64,000 nt of DNA from Candidatus Poribacteria bacterium (lineage in GTDB: Bacteria > Poribacteria > WGA-4E > WGA-3G), in NCBI GenBank assembly GCA_028821605.1, contig JAPPFM010000018.1:1-64000 (forward strand), read 5' to 3'. This document shows, one piece after another, positions 1 through 8,438 of the stretch. The first letter of the stretch is position 1. The number at the start of each line of letters is the position of its first letter. The notes under the pieces were generated by a model that was given only the letters and a program-made list of their open reading frames with translations, did not search any database and was not told where the DNA came from. The translations under genes were made by a program, and so were the position numbers.

Positions 1-1182
1 GGACAACAACAACTCGTAGAAATCGCGAAGGCTTTAGGGCGCAGCTTGCAAGCCCATATTGAGAAACGGCGCAGCTTGCAAGCCCATATAGAAAAGCGAC
101 GTAGCCTGCAGTCTGGCAATGCGCTGTTACTTGTATTGGACGAACCGACAGCGGCTTTGACTGAAAGTGAAGTGGAGATCCTTCGTCAAATTCTGATTCA
201 ACTCCGAGAGAAAGGTGTGGCTTGCATCTATATCACTCATAAACTCAAGGAGATCTTTCAAATTGCTGACCGAGTGACGGTGCTACGAGATGGTAAAACG
301 GTCGCGACACAATCCATTGAATCACCTGAATGTACTGAAGAAGCACTCATCTCTCAAATGGTCGGGCGAGAGTTAACAGCACTCTTTCCGAAACGAAGAG
401 CAAAACCTATTACTGAAAACGGAGCAAGCCAAGAAGAGATAGCACTCCAAGTGAAAAACTTAAGCACCTATCCGTCAGAACCACCGCACCTTCAAGACAT
501 CAGTTTCGAGGTGCGACGAGGTGAAATCCTCGGCATCGCAGGCTTGATGGGTGCTGGAAGAACAGAATTAATAAGCACTATCTTCGGTGCTCATGACAGC
601 AAATGGAACGGAGAAATCGTTATAGATGGAAGTGCTGTTCAGATTCACTCCCCGTGGGAGGCAATACAGCACGGGATGGCACTCGTCAGTGAGGACCGGA
701 AACGCTACGGGTTACTCTTAGACGTGGATGTCGTCCGCAACATGACGCTTGCGAGTCTCGGTTTAGCATCAGATATTACATCTTATGGGTTAATTGACCA
801 AAACACCGCACTTCAAAAAAGCGAACACTATGTGGATTCCCTTCAGATTAAGACGACTTCACTGAATGTCCCCGTGAACCACCTCAGCGGTGGAAATCAG
901 CAGAAAGTCGTATTAGGTAAATGGTTGATGACACACCCGAAAGTGCTTTTTCTTGACGAACCGACCCGCGGCATCGATGTGGGTGCGAAAGCAGAAATCC
1001 ACGCATTGATGGCAGCACTCGCGGAAGAAGGTGTCGCCATCGTGTTTGTATCCTCTGAACTTCCAGAAATCCTGGGCATGAGCGACAGGGTTTTGGTGCT
1101 ACATGAAGGCAAAATTACAGGCGAATTTCTCAACGACAATCTGACACAAGAGGACATTTTAAGGTGTGCAGCTGGCGCGTGA
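1..1182 (+). CDS. Sugar ABC transporter ATP-binding protein (RbsA/MglA type), 5' truncated
   Basis: The frame is open from base 1, so the N-terminus (about 130 residues, with the first Walker A) lies outside the window. The visible part begins in the C-signature of the first ATPase domain (GQQQLVEIAKAL), then Walker B (LLLVLDEPTAAL). The second domain has the degenerate Walker A typical of this family (GLMGAGRTE), signature SGGNQQKVVLGKW and Walker B VLFLDEPTRGID. Two fused ATPase domains of this kind energise import of monosaccharides such as ribose, galactose or xylose; the substrate cannot be told here. No permease or binding-protein gene follows; they may lie upstream. Odd: about 20 extra residues, built from a 10-residue repeat (RSLQAHIEKR), lie between the first signature and Walker B, where relatives have a short linker. 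Confidence 0.88.
   Translation, partial: GQQQLVEIAKALGRSLQAHIEKRRSLQAHIEKRRSLQSGNALLLVLDEPTAALTESEVEILRQILIQLREKGVACIYITHKLKEIFQIADRVTVLRDGKTVATQSIESPECTEEALISQMVGRELTALFPKRRAKPITENGASQEEIALQVKNLSTYPSEPPHLQDISFEVRRGEILGIAGLMGAGRTELISTIFGAHDSKWNGEIVIDGSAVQIHSPWEAIQHGMALVSEDRKRYGLLLDVDVVRNMTLASLGLASDITSYGLIDQNTALQKSEHYVDSLQIKTTSLNVPVNHLSGGNQQKVVLGKWLMTHPKVLFLDEPTRGIDVGAKAEIHALMAALAEEGVAIVFVSSELPEILGMSDRVLVLHEGKITGEFLNDNLTQEDILRCAAGA
40..114 (+). repeat. 30-bp in-frame tandem repeat inside the ABC ATPase
   Basis: Two full 30-bp copies (40-69 and 70-99) and a 15-bp partial third copy (100-114) encode RSLQAHIEKR, RSLQAHIEKR and RSLQ. The two full copies differ at four third-codon positions only (ATT/ATA, GAG/GAA, AAA/AAG, CGG/CGA). 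The reading frame is intact, so the peptide appears to be tolerated or selected. Confidence 0.9.
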
Positions 1183-1254
1183 TTTTTAATTATGGACCCT
1201 GGACTGCTCTCCATTCTATTACGAGCGGGTATTTAGTGAAGTCTCAAAGACATC

Positions 1255-1268
1255 GCGAGGAAACTCGC
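1255..1268. repeat. Short GNRA-capped hairpin between genes
   Basis: GCGAG-GAAA-CTCGC forms a 5-bp stem with a GAAA tetraloop, followed by CTCCTAC. It lies between the ABC ATPase and tsaE. There is no T-tract, so it is not a classical terminator. Confidence 0.5.
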
Positions 1269-1289
1269 TCCTACACGTTAAACCACAAT

Positions 1290-1380
1290 TGTAGCACGTA
1301 ACGAAGTGGAGTGCGGATATACGGAGAGGCACGTCAATATCCAAACCTGCTTCACCGAACCGCAAGGTAAATTACAAAGA
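1290..1380 (+). repeat. Dispersed leader repeat, copy A (upstream of tsaE)
   Basis: A block at 1290-1325 (beginning TGTAGCACGTAACGAAGTGG) closely matches 55879-55915 in front of an unrelated oxidoreductase gene, with about five changes and one indel. A second shared block, ACCGAACCGCAAGG (1354-1367), is identical at 55957-55970 and nearly so at 25639-25651. The AAGG lies 13 nt before the tsaE ATG and is its likely ribosome-binding site. Confidence 0.7.
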
Positions 1381-1881
1381 ATGGAAAACAGAAACGAAAT
1401 TTTTAAAACAGAGAACCCTAAAGAGACACAAGCACTCGGCGAAAAACTCGGTAAGACGCTCAAACAGGGGGATGTCATCGCTCTCATCGGGGACCTCGGC
1501 ACCGGCAAAACCTGCTTGACACAAGGCATTGCGCGTGGCATTGGCATTGCACCGGATGAGGTCGTCAGTAGTCCCTCCTATATTCTGATTAACGAATATA
1601 ACGGGAAGGTGCCAATCTACCACATTGATCTGTATCGCCTCGAAAACAGTGAGGAGATTGCCGAACTCGGACTCAGTGAATATGTGGCGGGCGACGGAAT
1701 CTGTATCATTGAGTGGGCAGAGCGGATGATAGAGGCATTGCCCGATACTTGTATAAAAATCCACATAACGCTTGCAGAAGCAGATGCCTCACAGGATGAT
1801 GATGAAGGCAGCGAACTAACATCACAAAATTTTGAAGATGCAAACATCCGACACATCGAAATCCAACATCCTATACCTTGA
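1381..1881 (+). CDS. tsaE: tRNA threonylcarbamoyladenosine biosynthesis ATPase TsaE
   Basis: TsaE is the P-loop ATPase that works with TsaB and TsaD to make the t6A base next to the anticodon of ANN-decoding tRNAs in the cytoplasm. The 166-residue protein has the family layout: an ETxxLGEKLGKTLKQGDVIALIG start, Walker A GDLGTGKT, then SSPSYILINEY and the IYHIDLYRLE and IIEWAERM blocks. The chosen ATG (1381) begins MENRNEIF and follows the AAGG of the dispersed leader repeat; an upstream in-frame extension to 1306 runs through that repeat and is probably not translated. The last 44 nt overlap the start of the next gene. The C-terminal tail (acidic, ADASQDDDEGSE) is slightly longer than usual. 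Confidence 0.93.
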   Translation: MENRNEIFKTENPKETQALGEKLGKTLKQGDVIALIGDLGTGKTCLTQGIARGIGIAPDEVVSSPSYILINEYNGKVPIYHIDLYRLENSEEIAELGLSEYVAGDGICIIEWAERMIEALPDTCIKIHITLAEADASQDDDEGSELTSQNFEDANIRHIEIQHPIP

Positions 1882-3031
1882 TAGCGGTTCGGGCATTGGC
1901 GGTGGACAACGGAGCCTCCTACTCCTGCTAAACTTACTTGACAAGGAGCGTTTTACACCTTTTGTTGGGTGCCTTGGGGATAGTCCGTTTGCAGCGGAAG
2001 TCGAAAAGACAGAGGCGAGTGTTGTCCCACTGTCTCTCCCTGCCGCCCACAATAAAACCGATAAGGTGAAACGGTTTACCCTGGGCGACCTGCTTGAAGA
2101 TTTCCGTCAACTTCGGGTTATTCGTCAACTCCATCGGACAGTAAAACGGCACGCGATTGACCTCATCCATGCGAATTCCTTGTCGGTAGCACTGCTTGGC
2201 GGCATTGTCGCAAGAATAAACCGCATCCCGATCCTGATGCACAAACGTTATGCGACCTCCTACGGTATTCTGGACCGACTGTGTGAAAGACTTCTGCATC
2301 GGGTGATTCTGGTATCGGAAGCGACGCGGTGGAACTTTGCCCCCGAGGCAAAGCAGACCTTAATCTACAATGGTGTCGATTTAGACGCATTTCAGGCATC
2401 ACCGAAAGAGGTAGAAACTCTCCGAGCAGAACTCTTTAGCGATGTCTCTGACGCGTCATTACTCGCGGGTGTTGTGACTCGTATTACACCGGAAAAAGGG
2501 ATCCACTTTTTAATCCATGCGATGGCAGAACTCAACGGACTTTCCTCAATGACTGAGACACCCATCAAACTGCTAATTGTTGGCGGTCCTTACTTTGAAA
2601 AAGATGTCGATTATATGAAGGAGCTAAAACAGGAAGTCGCAGATTTAGGCGTTGAAGACTCCGTTATCTTCACTGGATTTTTGTCGGATACGCGGGTTGT
2701 AACAAGTCTACTTGACATCATGTTGGTCCCTTCTATTATTCCAGAGGCTTGTCCGCGCACCATTATTGAAGCACTGGCAGTCGGTAAACCCGTTATTGCT
2801 ACGCCATTAGGGGGTAGCAAAGAACTCGTCACACCCGAAACAGGGATTTTAGTGCCACCCGAAGATGCATCGGCAATTGCTGACGCTATTGCAACTCTCG
2901 CCGCCGATCAAGAACGATTGACTGCCATGGGAAAAGCCGCCCGCGATCGCGCAGTGCAGCTATTTAGCAGTGAAAAAAATACCGCTTTGACGGAGGCTGT
3001 TTACACCGAATTGTTAACAGCATCAGGATAA
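1838..3031 (+). CDS. Glycosyltransferase family 4 (GT-B fold)
   Basis: This is a retaining GT4-type transferase that moves a sugar from a nucleotide-sugar donor to a cell-surface or other acceptor. The N-terminus has the GGGQRSLLLLLNLL acceptor-domain motif. The C-terminal half has GVVTRITPEKGIHFLI, and PSIIPEACPRTIIEALAVGKP with the E-x7-E donor-binding region. The ATG at 1838 is preferred over the TTG two codons earlier. The gene begins inside the 3' end of tsaE, so the two are probably co-transcribed. Donor and acceptor are unknown. Confidence 0.88.
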   Translation: MQTSDTSKSNILYLDSGSGIGGGQRSLLLLLNLLDKERFTPFVGCLGDSPFAAEVEKTEASVVPLSLPAAHNKTDKVKRFTLGDLLEDFRQLRVIRQLHRTVKRHAIDLIHANSLSVALLGGIVARINRIPILMHKRYATSYGILDRLCERLLHRVILVSEATRWNFAPEAKQTLIYNGVDLDAFQASPKEVETLRAELFSDVSDASLLAGVVTRITPEKGIHFLIHAMAELNGLSSMTETPIKLLIVGGPYFEKDVDYMKELKQEVADLGVEDSVIFTGFLSDTRVVTSLLDIMLVPSIIPEACPRTIIEALAVGKPVIATPLGGSKELVTPETGILVPPEDASAIADAIATLAADQERLTAMGKAARDRAVQLFSSEKNTALTEAVYTELLTASG

Positions 3032-3059
3032 ACGCACAAAATGAATATTGAGTGATAAA

Positions 3060-3126
3060 AGGATGGAAGAAAGGGAAGGATGGAAGGACGTTCCCACGCT
3101 TCCAATCTTCCAGTCTTCCAATTCGG
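3060..3126. repeat. GGAAGGATGGAAG-type imperfect inverted repeat
   Basis: A purine-rich arm (GGAAGGATGGAAGG) is followed by a pyrimidine-rich arm (CTTCCAATCTTCCAGTCTTCC spans 3099-3119 approximately) that can pair with it. Related purine-rich copies occur at about 46165-46200 and 60668-60700. It lies between the glycosyltransferase and the next gene. Confidence 0.6.
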
Positions 3127-3198
3127 CAAGCAAGTGAATGGATTTGGCGTAAATCCTAAACGTATTAAGAGATTCCTTCACAGCCCAAAGGAGTTATT

Positions 3199-4209
3199 AT
3201 GAGAGAAAAAACAGTTAGTCCGCCGCAGGGTGCCCAAGCAAGTCAGGGGCAAGTCCGACAGGTATCCCAACTATTCGGTGAATCTATCGGTGATACCAAC
3301 GAATGGGTAGAAATCCACCGCACCAGTGATCAATGGGAAGCGCAGCTGGTTCAGACCACCTTGAACGCGCAACAAATTCGGTGCCGACCCATCGAACTGA
3401 AAGAAGAACGCCAAACAGTGCTCCTCGTGGCACCAGAACATGAGGTAGAAGCCATGGAACTGGTAAGCCGTATCGGTGTCGCCGTCACGGATAATGAAAT
3501 GGCGATGCGATCTGAAGAGAGGGCAGAGGCACTCAAGCAACGGGATATGGCTGTCGTCCAGGACGATACAAACCAACAGACTACGCCAGAGGACTCGTCA
3601 GAACTCATAATGGCAGAACGTGAAGGTATCGGCAGTGTTGTCTATGTCGCTGGACAGGGATATGAGCTCCGCGCTGGTCCTGAACCTTACGTCACCGTGC
3701 CAGAGAAAGATTGGGAAGAGTTCACAGACTTTAGCGCACAACGTCAAGAGTTTGTGATCCTTCTACGCCACGAATATCCTGATCTTTTCGAGTGGATTCA
3801 AGAGGGAAAATTACTCGCAGAATTTATCCGTCTCATTGAGATGACGTATCAAGAAGGCGCGCCGACTCCCGTTCCATACCGATCCAGCGATGCTGAAGAA
3901 TTCGATGCGACACCTTATCATCCGCTTGCCCAATTGAGTCTCACTGTCGCTGTGGTTTCAGTGATCGCTGTGCTTTTTCAGGTCCCGTGGACGGTAAATC
4001 TCGGGCTGGCGGTTATTACTGTGGCATCGGCGGTTGTCGCGAAATATCAGATTGATGCGAGCGAGGGAAAATCAACAGGTATTCCGATGGCACTGGGTGC
4101 GATTGTGCTTGCGTGTCTGGTTGTTATCTTTGCATGGTGGTTGGACCAGCGTCCTGAACCGATAGAGCCAGCGAATCCATCTGTCCGTGAGATGATTGAG
4201 GATCGGTAG
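3199..4209 (+). CDS. Membrane protein with N-terminal DUF2007-like domain
   Basis: The protein has 336 residues. Residues about 34-100 (WVEIHRTSDQWEAQLVQTTL... to SRIGV) resemble the DUF2007 'putative signal transducing' fold, a small domain found alone or fused to membrane proteins. The middle is acidic and unassigned. The C-terminal third has three hydrophobic segments (LSLTVAVVSVIAVLF, VNLGLAVITVASAVV, ALGAIVLACLVVIFAWW), so it is probably anchored in the inner membrane. AAAGGAG lies 7 nt before the ATG. Function unknown; the DUF2007 call is from residue pattern only. Confidence 0.7.
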   Translation: MREKTVSPPQGAQASQGQVRQVSQLFGESIGDTNEWVEIHRTSDQWEAQLVQTTLNAQQIRCRPIELKEERQTVLLVAPEHEVEAMELVSRIGVAVTDNEMAMRSEERAEALKQRDMAVVQDDTNQQTTPEDSSELIMAEREGIGSVVYVAGQGYELRAGPEPYVTVPEKDWEEFTDFSAQRQEFVILLRHEYPDLFEWIQEGKLLAEFIRLIEMTYQEGAPTPVPYRSSDAEEFDATPYHPLAQLSLTVAVVSVIAVLFQVPWTVNLGLAVITVASAVVAKYQIDASEGKSTGIPMALGAIVLACLVVIFAWWLDQRPEPIEPANPSVREMIEDR

Positions 4210-4332
4210 GTATTCTCTTGAAGCATTAATCCGTCTTCCCATAGGCGCAAAGGGAAAGGTGGCTTTCTCTCCCAAATGTAGTACACTTTTCACAATTCCG
4301 CCAGAAGTAGTGTTTGTGCGTGGAAGGCAGCC

Positions 4333-6261
4333 ATGTCAGAAAAAGGACATCAACCTCAAATTGGTACTGAAACGACTTCGCTCCTTCTCCCGCTTGCCAT
4401 CGGTGTAGTGCTGATTCTGCTCAACGCGTATTGGATTGCATTGGTCAGCGGTATCCACCACTCCTTGAATCCTGCTTATGCCTCGCTGTTTATCACTCCG
4501 ATTGTTAACCTTTTTTTCGGGGTACTACTCAATACATTGCTAAAGCGATTCCGCCCACAACTCGCTTTGAGCCGCGCCCAACTCCTTTTAGTCTATCAGA
4601 TGTTGGTAATACTCTGTGTCGTCTCTGGACACAACCCGATGGACTTTATCTTGGGGATCCTCGCGCATCCGTTCTGGTTCGCCACCTTTGAAAACGAATA
4701 CGCGGCACTTTTTCATCGGTATATTCCGCCCTGGTTCACAACCCAAGACAAAAGCGTGCTCACCGGCTTTTTTGAAGGCAATTCGAGTTTATACACATCA
4801 AAACACTTGTCAGCATGGATCGGTCCCATTCTGCTTTGGTCGTTTGTTACGTTTGTTCTCTTCTTCATTCTGATGTGCTTCAACGGCATTCAGCGTTTGC
4901 AATGGAGTGAACGGGAACGGTTAAGTTATCCGATCGCCCAACTCCCGATAGAGATGACCACGCCGCGCTTTTTCTCGAGGAGATTGTTGTGGCTTGGATT
5001 CGGCATCTGCGCGACGGTAGAATTGTTCAATGGATTACACTATCTGTATCCTTTTGTGCCCGGCGTGCCACTCAAAATTCCCGACTTCGGCGCGAAAATC
5101 TTTACGACGAAACCGTGGAGCGCGATTGGTTGGCTTCCGCTCTTCTTCTATCCGTGGGTCATCGGCTTGACCTTCTTTGTCCCGCTCGAACTTTCGTTTT
5201 CGGTCTGGTTCTTTTTCCTATTCACAAAATTTCAGTTGATTATAGGGAGCATCGGTGGTTGGAAATCGCTACCGGGGTTCCCCTATTACAATCAGCAGGG
5301 GATTGGGGCATGGTTGACGCTTGGGATCCTCATCCTATGGGTAAGCCGTCCGCATCTCAAGACGGTGTTTACGATGGCTTTGAAGCCTGCCACCCCAACA
5401 AACGAACCATTTCAATACCGTACTGCCCTGCTCGGTATCTTGATAGGTACGACGGTTCTCGTCTTTATTTTTCAGCAGGCAGGTATGTCCATTGGGATTC
5501 TCCTCGCTTTTCTCTGTCTCTACTTTCTGATGTCCATCGCCATAACTTATGCGCGTGCAGCAGTCGGTGTACCGTATCATGAAGTCATTTGGACGCATCC
5601 ACAACTGATGCTCGTCTCAGTTTTGGGCGTCCGACGGATCGGCGCGGCGAACTTGACACTTTTATCCTTTTTATATCCGTACGTTCGGGATAACGTCTCA
5701 CACCCGATGCCGAGTCAGTTAGAAGGGTTTAAAATCGCGGAACGCGCGCCGGTTTCACAGAAAAAGATGGCGATTGCCATGATTGTCGCTCTGTTGGTTG
5801 CTATCCCCGCTTCGTTCTGGGCGTACTTGCATCTCATATATCAACACGGTGCGGTTCGGACAGAGGGATACATTATCGGTATCGGCTTTGAAACCTTTGA
5901 ACGGATGCTTCTGCCGTGGTTGCAACAGCCACACGCCACGGATAGCACAGGATTAAGCTTCACGGCATTTGCCTCGTTGTTTACGTTGGGACTAATGTTT
6001 CTGAGAAGACAGTTTATTTGGTTTCCTTTTCATCCAGCGGGCTACGCGCTCGGTTTATCGGCGGGAATGGTTTGGGTTTGGAGTGCGGTATGCGTCGGTT
6101 GGATTATCAAGGCGGTTCTACTCAAATTCGGTGGACTGCGCATCTATCGGAAGGCAGCCCCATTTTTCGTTGGCGTGATTTTGGGTGACTTTCTGACAGG
6201 AACGTTTTGGAGTTTAGTGGGTGCGGTTTTTGAGATACCTGTGTACCGGGTTTGGTATTAA
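4333..6261 (+). CDS. Large polytopic membrane protein, DUF6785/DUF6784-like
   Basis: The 642-residue protein has about a dozen hydrophobic segments spread along its length (for example LLLPLAIGVVLILLNAYW, ASLFITPIVNLFFGVLL, ILLWSFVTFVLFFILM). It has no signal peptide and no ATPase or transporter motif that I recognise. Layout and length fit a family I recall as DUF6785/DUF6784, seen in planctomycete-like and poribacterial genomes. GGAAGG lies 6 nt before the ATG. It follows the DUF2007-like protein by 123 nt and may share its transcript. A role in envelope transport is possible but not supported by any residue. Confidence 0.65.
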   Translation: MSEKGHQPQIGTETTSLLLPLAIGVVLILLNAYWIALVSGIHHSLNPAYASLFITPIVNLFFGVLLNTLLKRFRPQLALSRAQLLLVYQMLVILCVVSGHNPMDFILGILAHPFWFATFENEYAALFHRYIPPWFTTQDKSVLTGFFEGNSSLYTSKHLSAWIGPILLWSFVTFVLFFILMCFNGIQRLQWSERERLSYPIAQLPIEMTTPRFFSRRLLWLGFGICATVELFNGLHYLYPFVPGVPLKIPDFGAKIFTTKPWSAIGWLPLFFYPWVIGLTFFVPLELSFSVWFFFLFTKFQLIIGSIGGWKSLPGFPYYNQQGIGAWLTLGILILWVSRPHLKTVFTMALKPATPTNEPFQYRTALLGILIGTTVLVFIFQQAGMSIGILLAFLCLYFLMSIAITYARAAVGVPYHEVIWTHPQLMLVSVLGVRRIGAANLTLLSFLYPYVRDNVSHPMPSQLEGFKIAERAPVSQKKMAIAMIVALLVAIPASFWAYLHLIYQHGAVRTEGYIIGIGFETFERMLLPWLQQPHATDSTGLSFTAFASLFTLGLMFLRRQFIWFPFHPAGYALGLSAGMVWVWSAVCVGWIIKAVLLKFGGLRIYRKAAPFFVGVILGDFLTGTFWSLVGAVFEIPVYRVWY

Positions 6262-6388
6262 CACGATAATAGAGATAGAGCGACTTCTTTAACCTATCCG
6301 GCTCCACATTATCGTATCCTGTTCTTTGAGCGGACCAATATTTTTAAGTTGATACTGCAACAGGTATGTGGTAAAGTTAAAAATCGTA

Positions 6389-6655
6389 ATGAATATACGC
6401 TTAAACAAAAAACATCAAAGAACATTAGAGGACATTTTTAGTAAACAAGTCCCCGCTACGTTGCAATGGCGGCGAGTTGAAACCCTTTTCATAGCACTGG
6501 GTGCAATAAAAAAAGAAAGAAAGGGATCTGGTATAGTCTTTCATCTGAATGGAAAAAGGGTTACGTTTCACATCCCTCATCCTCAAAAAGAAGTACACCG
6601 TTACCAAATTAGACGTGCGCGAAATTTCTTAGAAGAAGTAGGAATAACACCATGA
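6389..6655 (+). CDS. hicA: HicA-family toxin (mRNA interferase), divergent subfamily
   Basis: HicA toxins cleave mRNA and are neutralised by HicB. This 88-residue protein begins MNIRLNKKHQRTLEDIFSKQ, has the W(R)xxExLxxALGA stretch, and ends with RKGSGIVFHLNGKRVTFHIPHP and RRARNFLEEVGI. That matches the HicA subfamily with a GS(x)nFxLNG...FHxPHP core rather than the classic GSHH core. The ATG at 6389 is chosen over the GTG at 6368 because the homologous region begins there. The stop overlaps the hicB ATG (ATGA), so the pair is translationally coupled. Toxin-first order is usual for hicAB. Confidence 0.8.
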   Translation: MNIRLNKKHQRTLEDIFSKQVPATLQWRRVETLFIALGAIKKERKGSGIVFHLNGKRVTFHIPHPQKEVHRYQIRRARNFLEEVGITP

Positions 6656-6903
6656 AAACAATGACGTATAAAGGCTACACCGCTGAAATCTACTATAGCG
6701 ACGAAGATGGTTTTTTCGTCGGTGATGTTGTCGGTATTGATGATATCATTTCTTTCCACGGAAACACAGACGAAGAACTACGCGTTGCCTTTGAAGGCGT
6801 AGTGGATCTCTATATTGAGGCACTGGAGCAACCAGAGAACCCGCCGCAAAAACACTTCGCGGGGAGATTGCTATCGCGTCTACGTCAAGCACTCCATCTG
6901 TAG
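6652..6903 (+). CDS. hicB: HicB-family antitoxin, C-terminally truncated
   Basis: HicB binds HicA through a partial RNase H-like N-domain, and usually represses its own operon through a C-terminal ribbon-helix-helix or HTH domain. This 83-residue copy has the N-domain (YKGYTAEIYYSDEDGFFVGD, IDDIISFHGNTDEELRVAFEG, VDLYIEALEQ). It stops at FAGRLLSRLRQALHL, the point where relatives read about SGKLxLRxPPxxH and continue for 30-50 residues. Two bases into the TAG stop, another frame continues E-A-A and then ends after about 11 codons, as expected after a small frameshift. Toxin binding may survive; DNA binding is probably lost. Confidence 0.78.
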   Translation: MKTMTYKGYTAEIYYSDEDGFFVGDVVGIDDIISFHGNTDEELRVAFEGVVDLYIEALEQPENPPQKHFAGRLLSRLRQALHL

Positions 6904-6948
6904 AAGCAGCGTGTCTATTCTGCCCATTATTAGAATAAAACCGCAAGA

Positions 6949-7653
6949 ATGAGGAATTTACTGGTGAAGACCTGCGTTATTGTTTTCGCTAAGAATCCGG
7001 TGCCGAACCAAGTCAAGACGCGGCTCGTCCCGTCTATTTCGGCGGAACAAGCGGCAGCATTATACACAGCGTTTCTCACAGATTGGTGCAAGACACTCGG
7101 TAAACTCGCCGAGGTGGACCTTGTTATCACGTATACACCCCCAGAGGCACAAGCGGATTTACAAGCGTTAATTGGACATGGTGCTATCTATATACCGCAG
7201 ATCGGAACAGATCTTGGGGAACGACTTACTTCAGCAACACAGTGGGCAGAAGAACACGGATATACGAAAATCCTACTCGTCGGGTCTGATAGTCCGACGC
7301 TACCAATTTCATATATCTCACAAGCACTTACACTGCTTGACTCGCGAGACATCACTATCGGACCGAGTACAGATGGCGGTTATTACCTGATCGGCTTTTC
7401 TGCAGTGAACGTGGCAATGACAGTGCCATCCGTATTTGAAGACATCGTATGGAGCACAGCGAACGTTTTTCGACAAACACTGGCGCGTATCCGTTCGCTA
7501 AAGGCAACGGTGGGACTCCTACCGCCATGGTATGACATAGATACGGCTGAAGATTTGGCGTTTTTGTATGCACACATATCGGCGATGCGACTGGCTGGTG
7601 GAACGGTGCAAGCAGTTAGAACAGAATCCCTATTAACAGAAATGTTTTCATAA
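6949..7653 (+). CDS. TIGR04282-type (DUF2064) arsenosugar/selenodomain-associated glycosyltransferase
   Basis: The 234-residue protein has the fold and motifs of GT-A transferases of the TIGR04282 family: VIVFAKNPVPNQVKTRL at the N-terminus, LLVGSDSPTLP (the DxD-like site), and GPSTDGGYYLIG. Members sit in nucleotide-sugar-related and radical-SAM clusters; exact substrates are not established. The gene stands 18 nt ahead of an SDR gene and probably shares its transcript. No radical SAM partner is in the window. Confidence 0.85.
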   Translation: MRNLLVKTCVIVFAKNPVPNQVKTRLVPSISAEQAAALYTAFLTDWCKTLGKLAEVDLVITYTPPEAQADLQALIGHGAIYIPQIGTDLGERLTSATQWAEEHGYTKILLVGSDSPTLPISYISQALTLLDSRDITIGPSTDGGYYLIGFSAVNVAMTVPSVFEDIVWSTANVFRQTLARIRSLKATVGLLPPWYDIDTAEDLAFLYAHISAMRLAGGTVQAVRTESLLTEMFS

Positions 7654-7671
7654 AAATAAGGAGAATCGATA

Positions 7672-8403
7672 ATGGGACAATTAGATGGAAAATTTGCAAT
7701 TGTAACGGGTGGGAACCGCGGTATCGGTAAAGGAATTGCGAGAGGACTTGCCGCTGAAGGCGCGAGTCTGACGATCGCCGCAAGGAACGCCGAACTCCTT
7801 GAGCAGACGGCGAACGAATTACGTGCAAACGGCACAAAAGTGTTGGCTGTTCCGACCGATGTAACTGACGAAGCACAGATTAAAGCACTCTTTGAAAAAT
7901 CAATGGATGAGTACGGTCGTTTGGATATCCTCGTAAACAATGCCGGGGCGTTCAATGCCGGTCCTATAGATGAACTCGCAACGGAGGATTGGGATTGGGT
8001 CGTCGGTGTGAATCTCCGCGCACCGTTTATTTGCACGCGCGAGGCATTCGCAATTATGAAGGCACAAGGTGAAGGTGGCCGTATCATCAACGTCGGTAGT
8101 ATCTCTTCACATCGAGTGCGTCCTCGGACAGCACCTTACAGTGCCACTAAATTCGGGATTTGGGGATTGACGCAGGTAACAGCACTCGAAGGTAGACCGC
8201 ACGGCATTACAGCGAGTTGCTTGAAACCCGGTAATACCTACGTAGAACGCCATCATAATCAGTCGCAGCCACCGATGGAACCGATGATGGATGTTGATGA
8301 GCTCGCACAAGCCGCCGTTCTGATGGCGACGCTCCCACCGCATATCAATATGTTAGATGCGACAGTCCTGCCGGTCGGTCAACTCTATGTCGGACGTGGG
8401 TAA
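7672..8403 (+). CDS. SDR-family NAD(P)-dependent oxidoreductase
   Basis: The 243-residue protein is a classical short-chain dehydrogenase/reductase. It has the cofactor-binding TGGNRGIG (residues 12-19), NNAG (89-92), a catalytic Ser in VGSIS near 143-145, and Y156/K160 in YSATK. AAGGAG lies 8 nt before the ATG. It sits between the TIGR04282 gene and a PhyH dioxygenase, in a run of five plus-strand genes, which suggests oxidation of a sugar or small alcohol. The substrate is unknown. Confidence 0.92.
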   Translation: MGQLDGKFAIVTGGNRGIGKGIARGLAAEGASLTIAARNAELLEQTANELRANGTKVLAVPTDVTDEAQIKALFEKSMDEYGRLDILVNNAGAFNAGPIDELATEDWDWVVGVNLRAPFICTREAFAIMKAQGEGGRIINVGSISSHRVRPRTAPYSATKFGIWGLTQVTALEGRPHGITASCLKPGNTYVERHHNQSQPPMEPMMDVDELAQAAVLMATLPPHINMLDATVLPVGQLYVGRG

Positions 8404-8438
8404 CGTATGCGCTCATAAATGCGCAGTCGGAGGCAATC

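Noticed and set aside
1255-1268. Possible intrinsic terminator after the ABC ATPase
   Set aside because: The stem is only 5 bp and no T-tract follows.
7383-8090. Long minus-strand open frame across the TIGR04282 and SDR genes
   Set aside because: It is antisense to two genes with clear family motifs and has low-complexity Ser/Ala-rich composition; no ribosome site.
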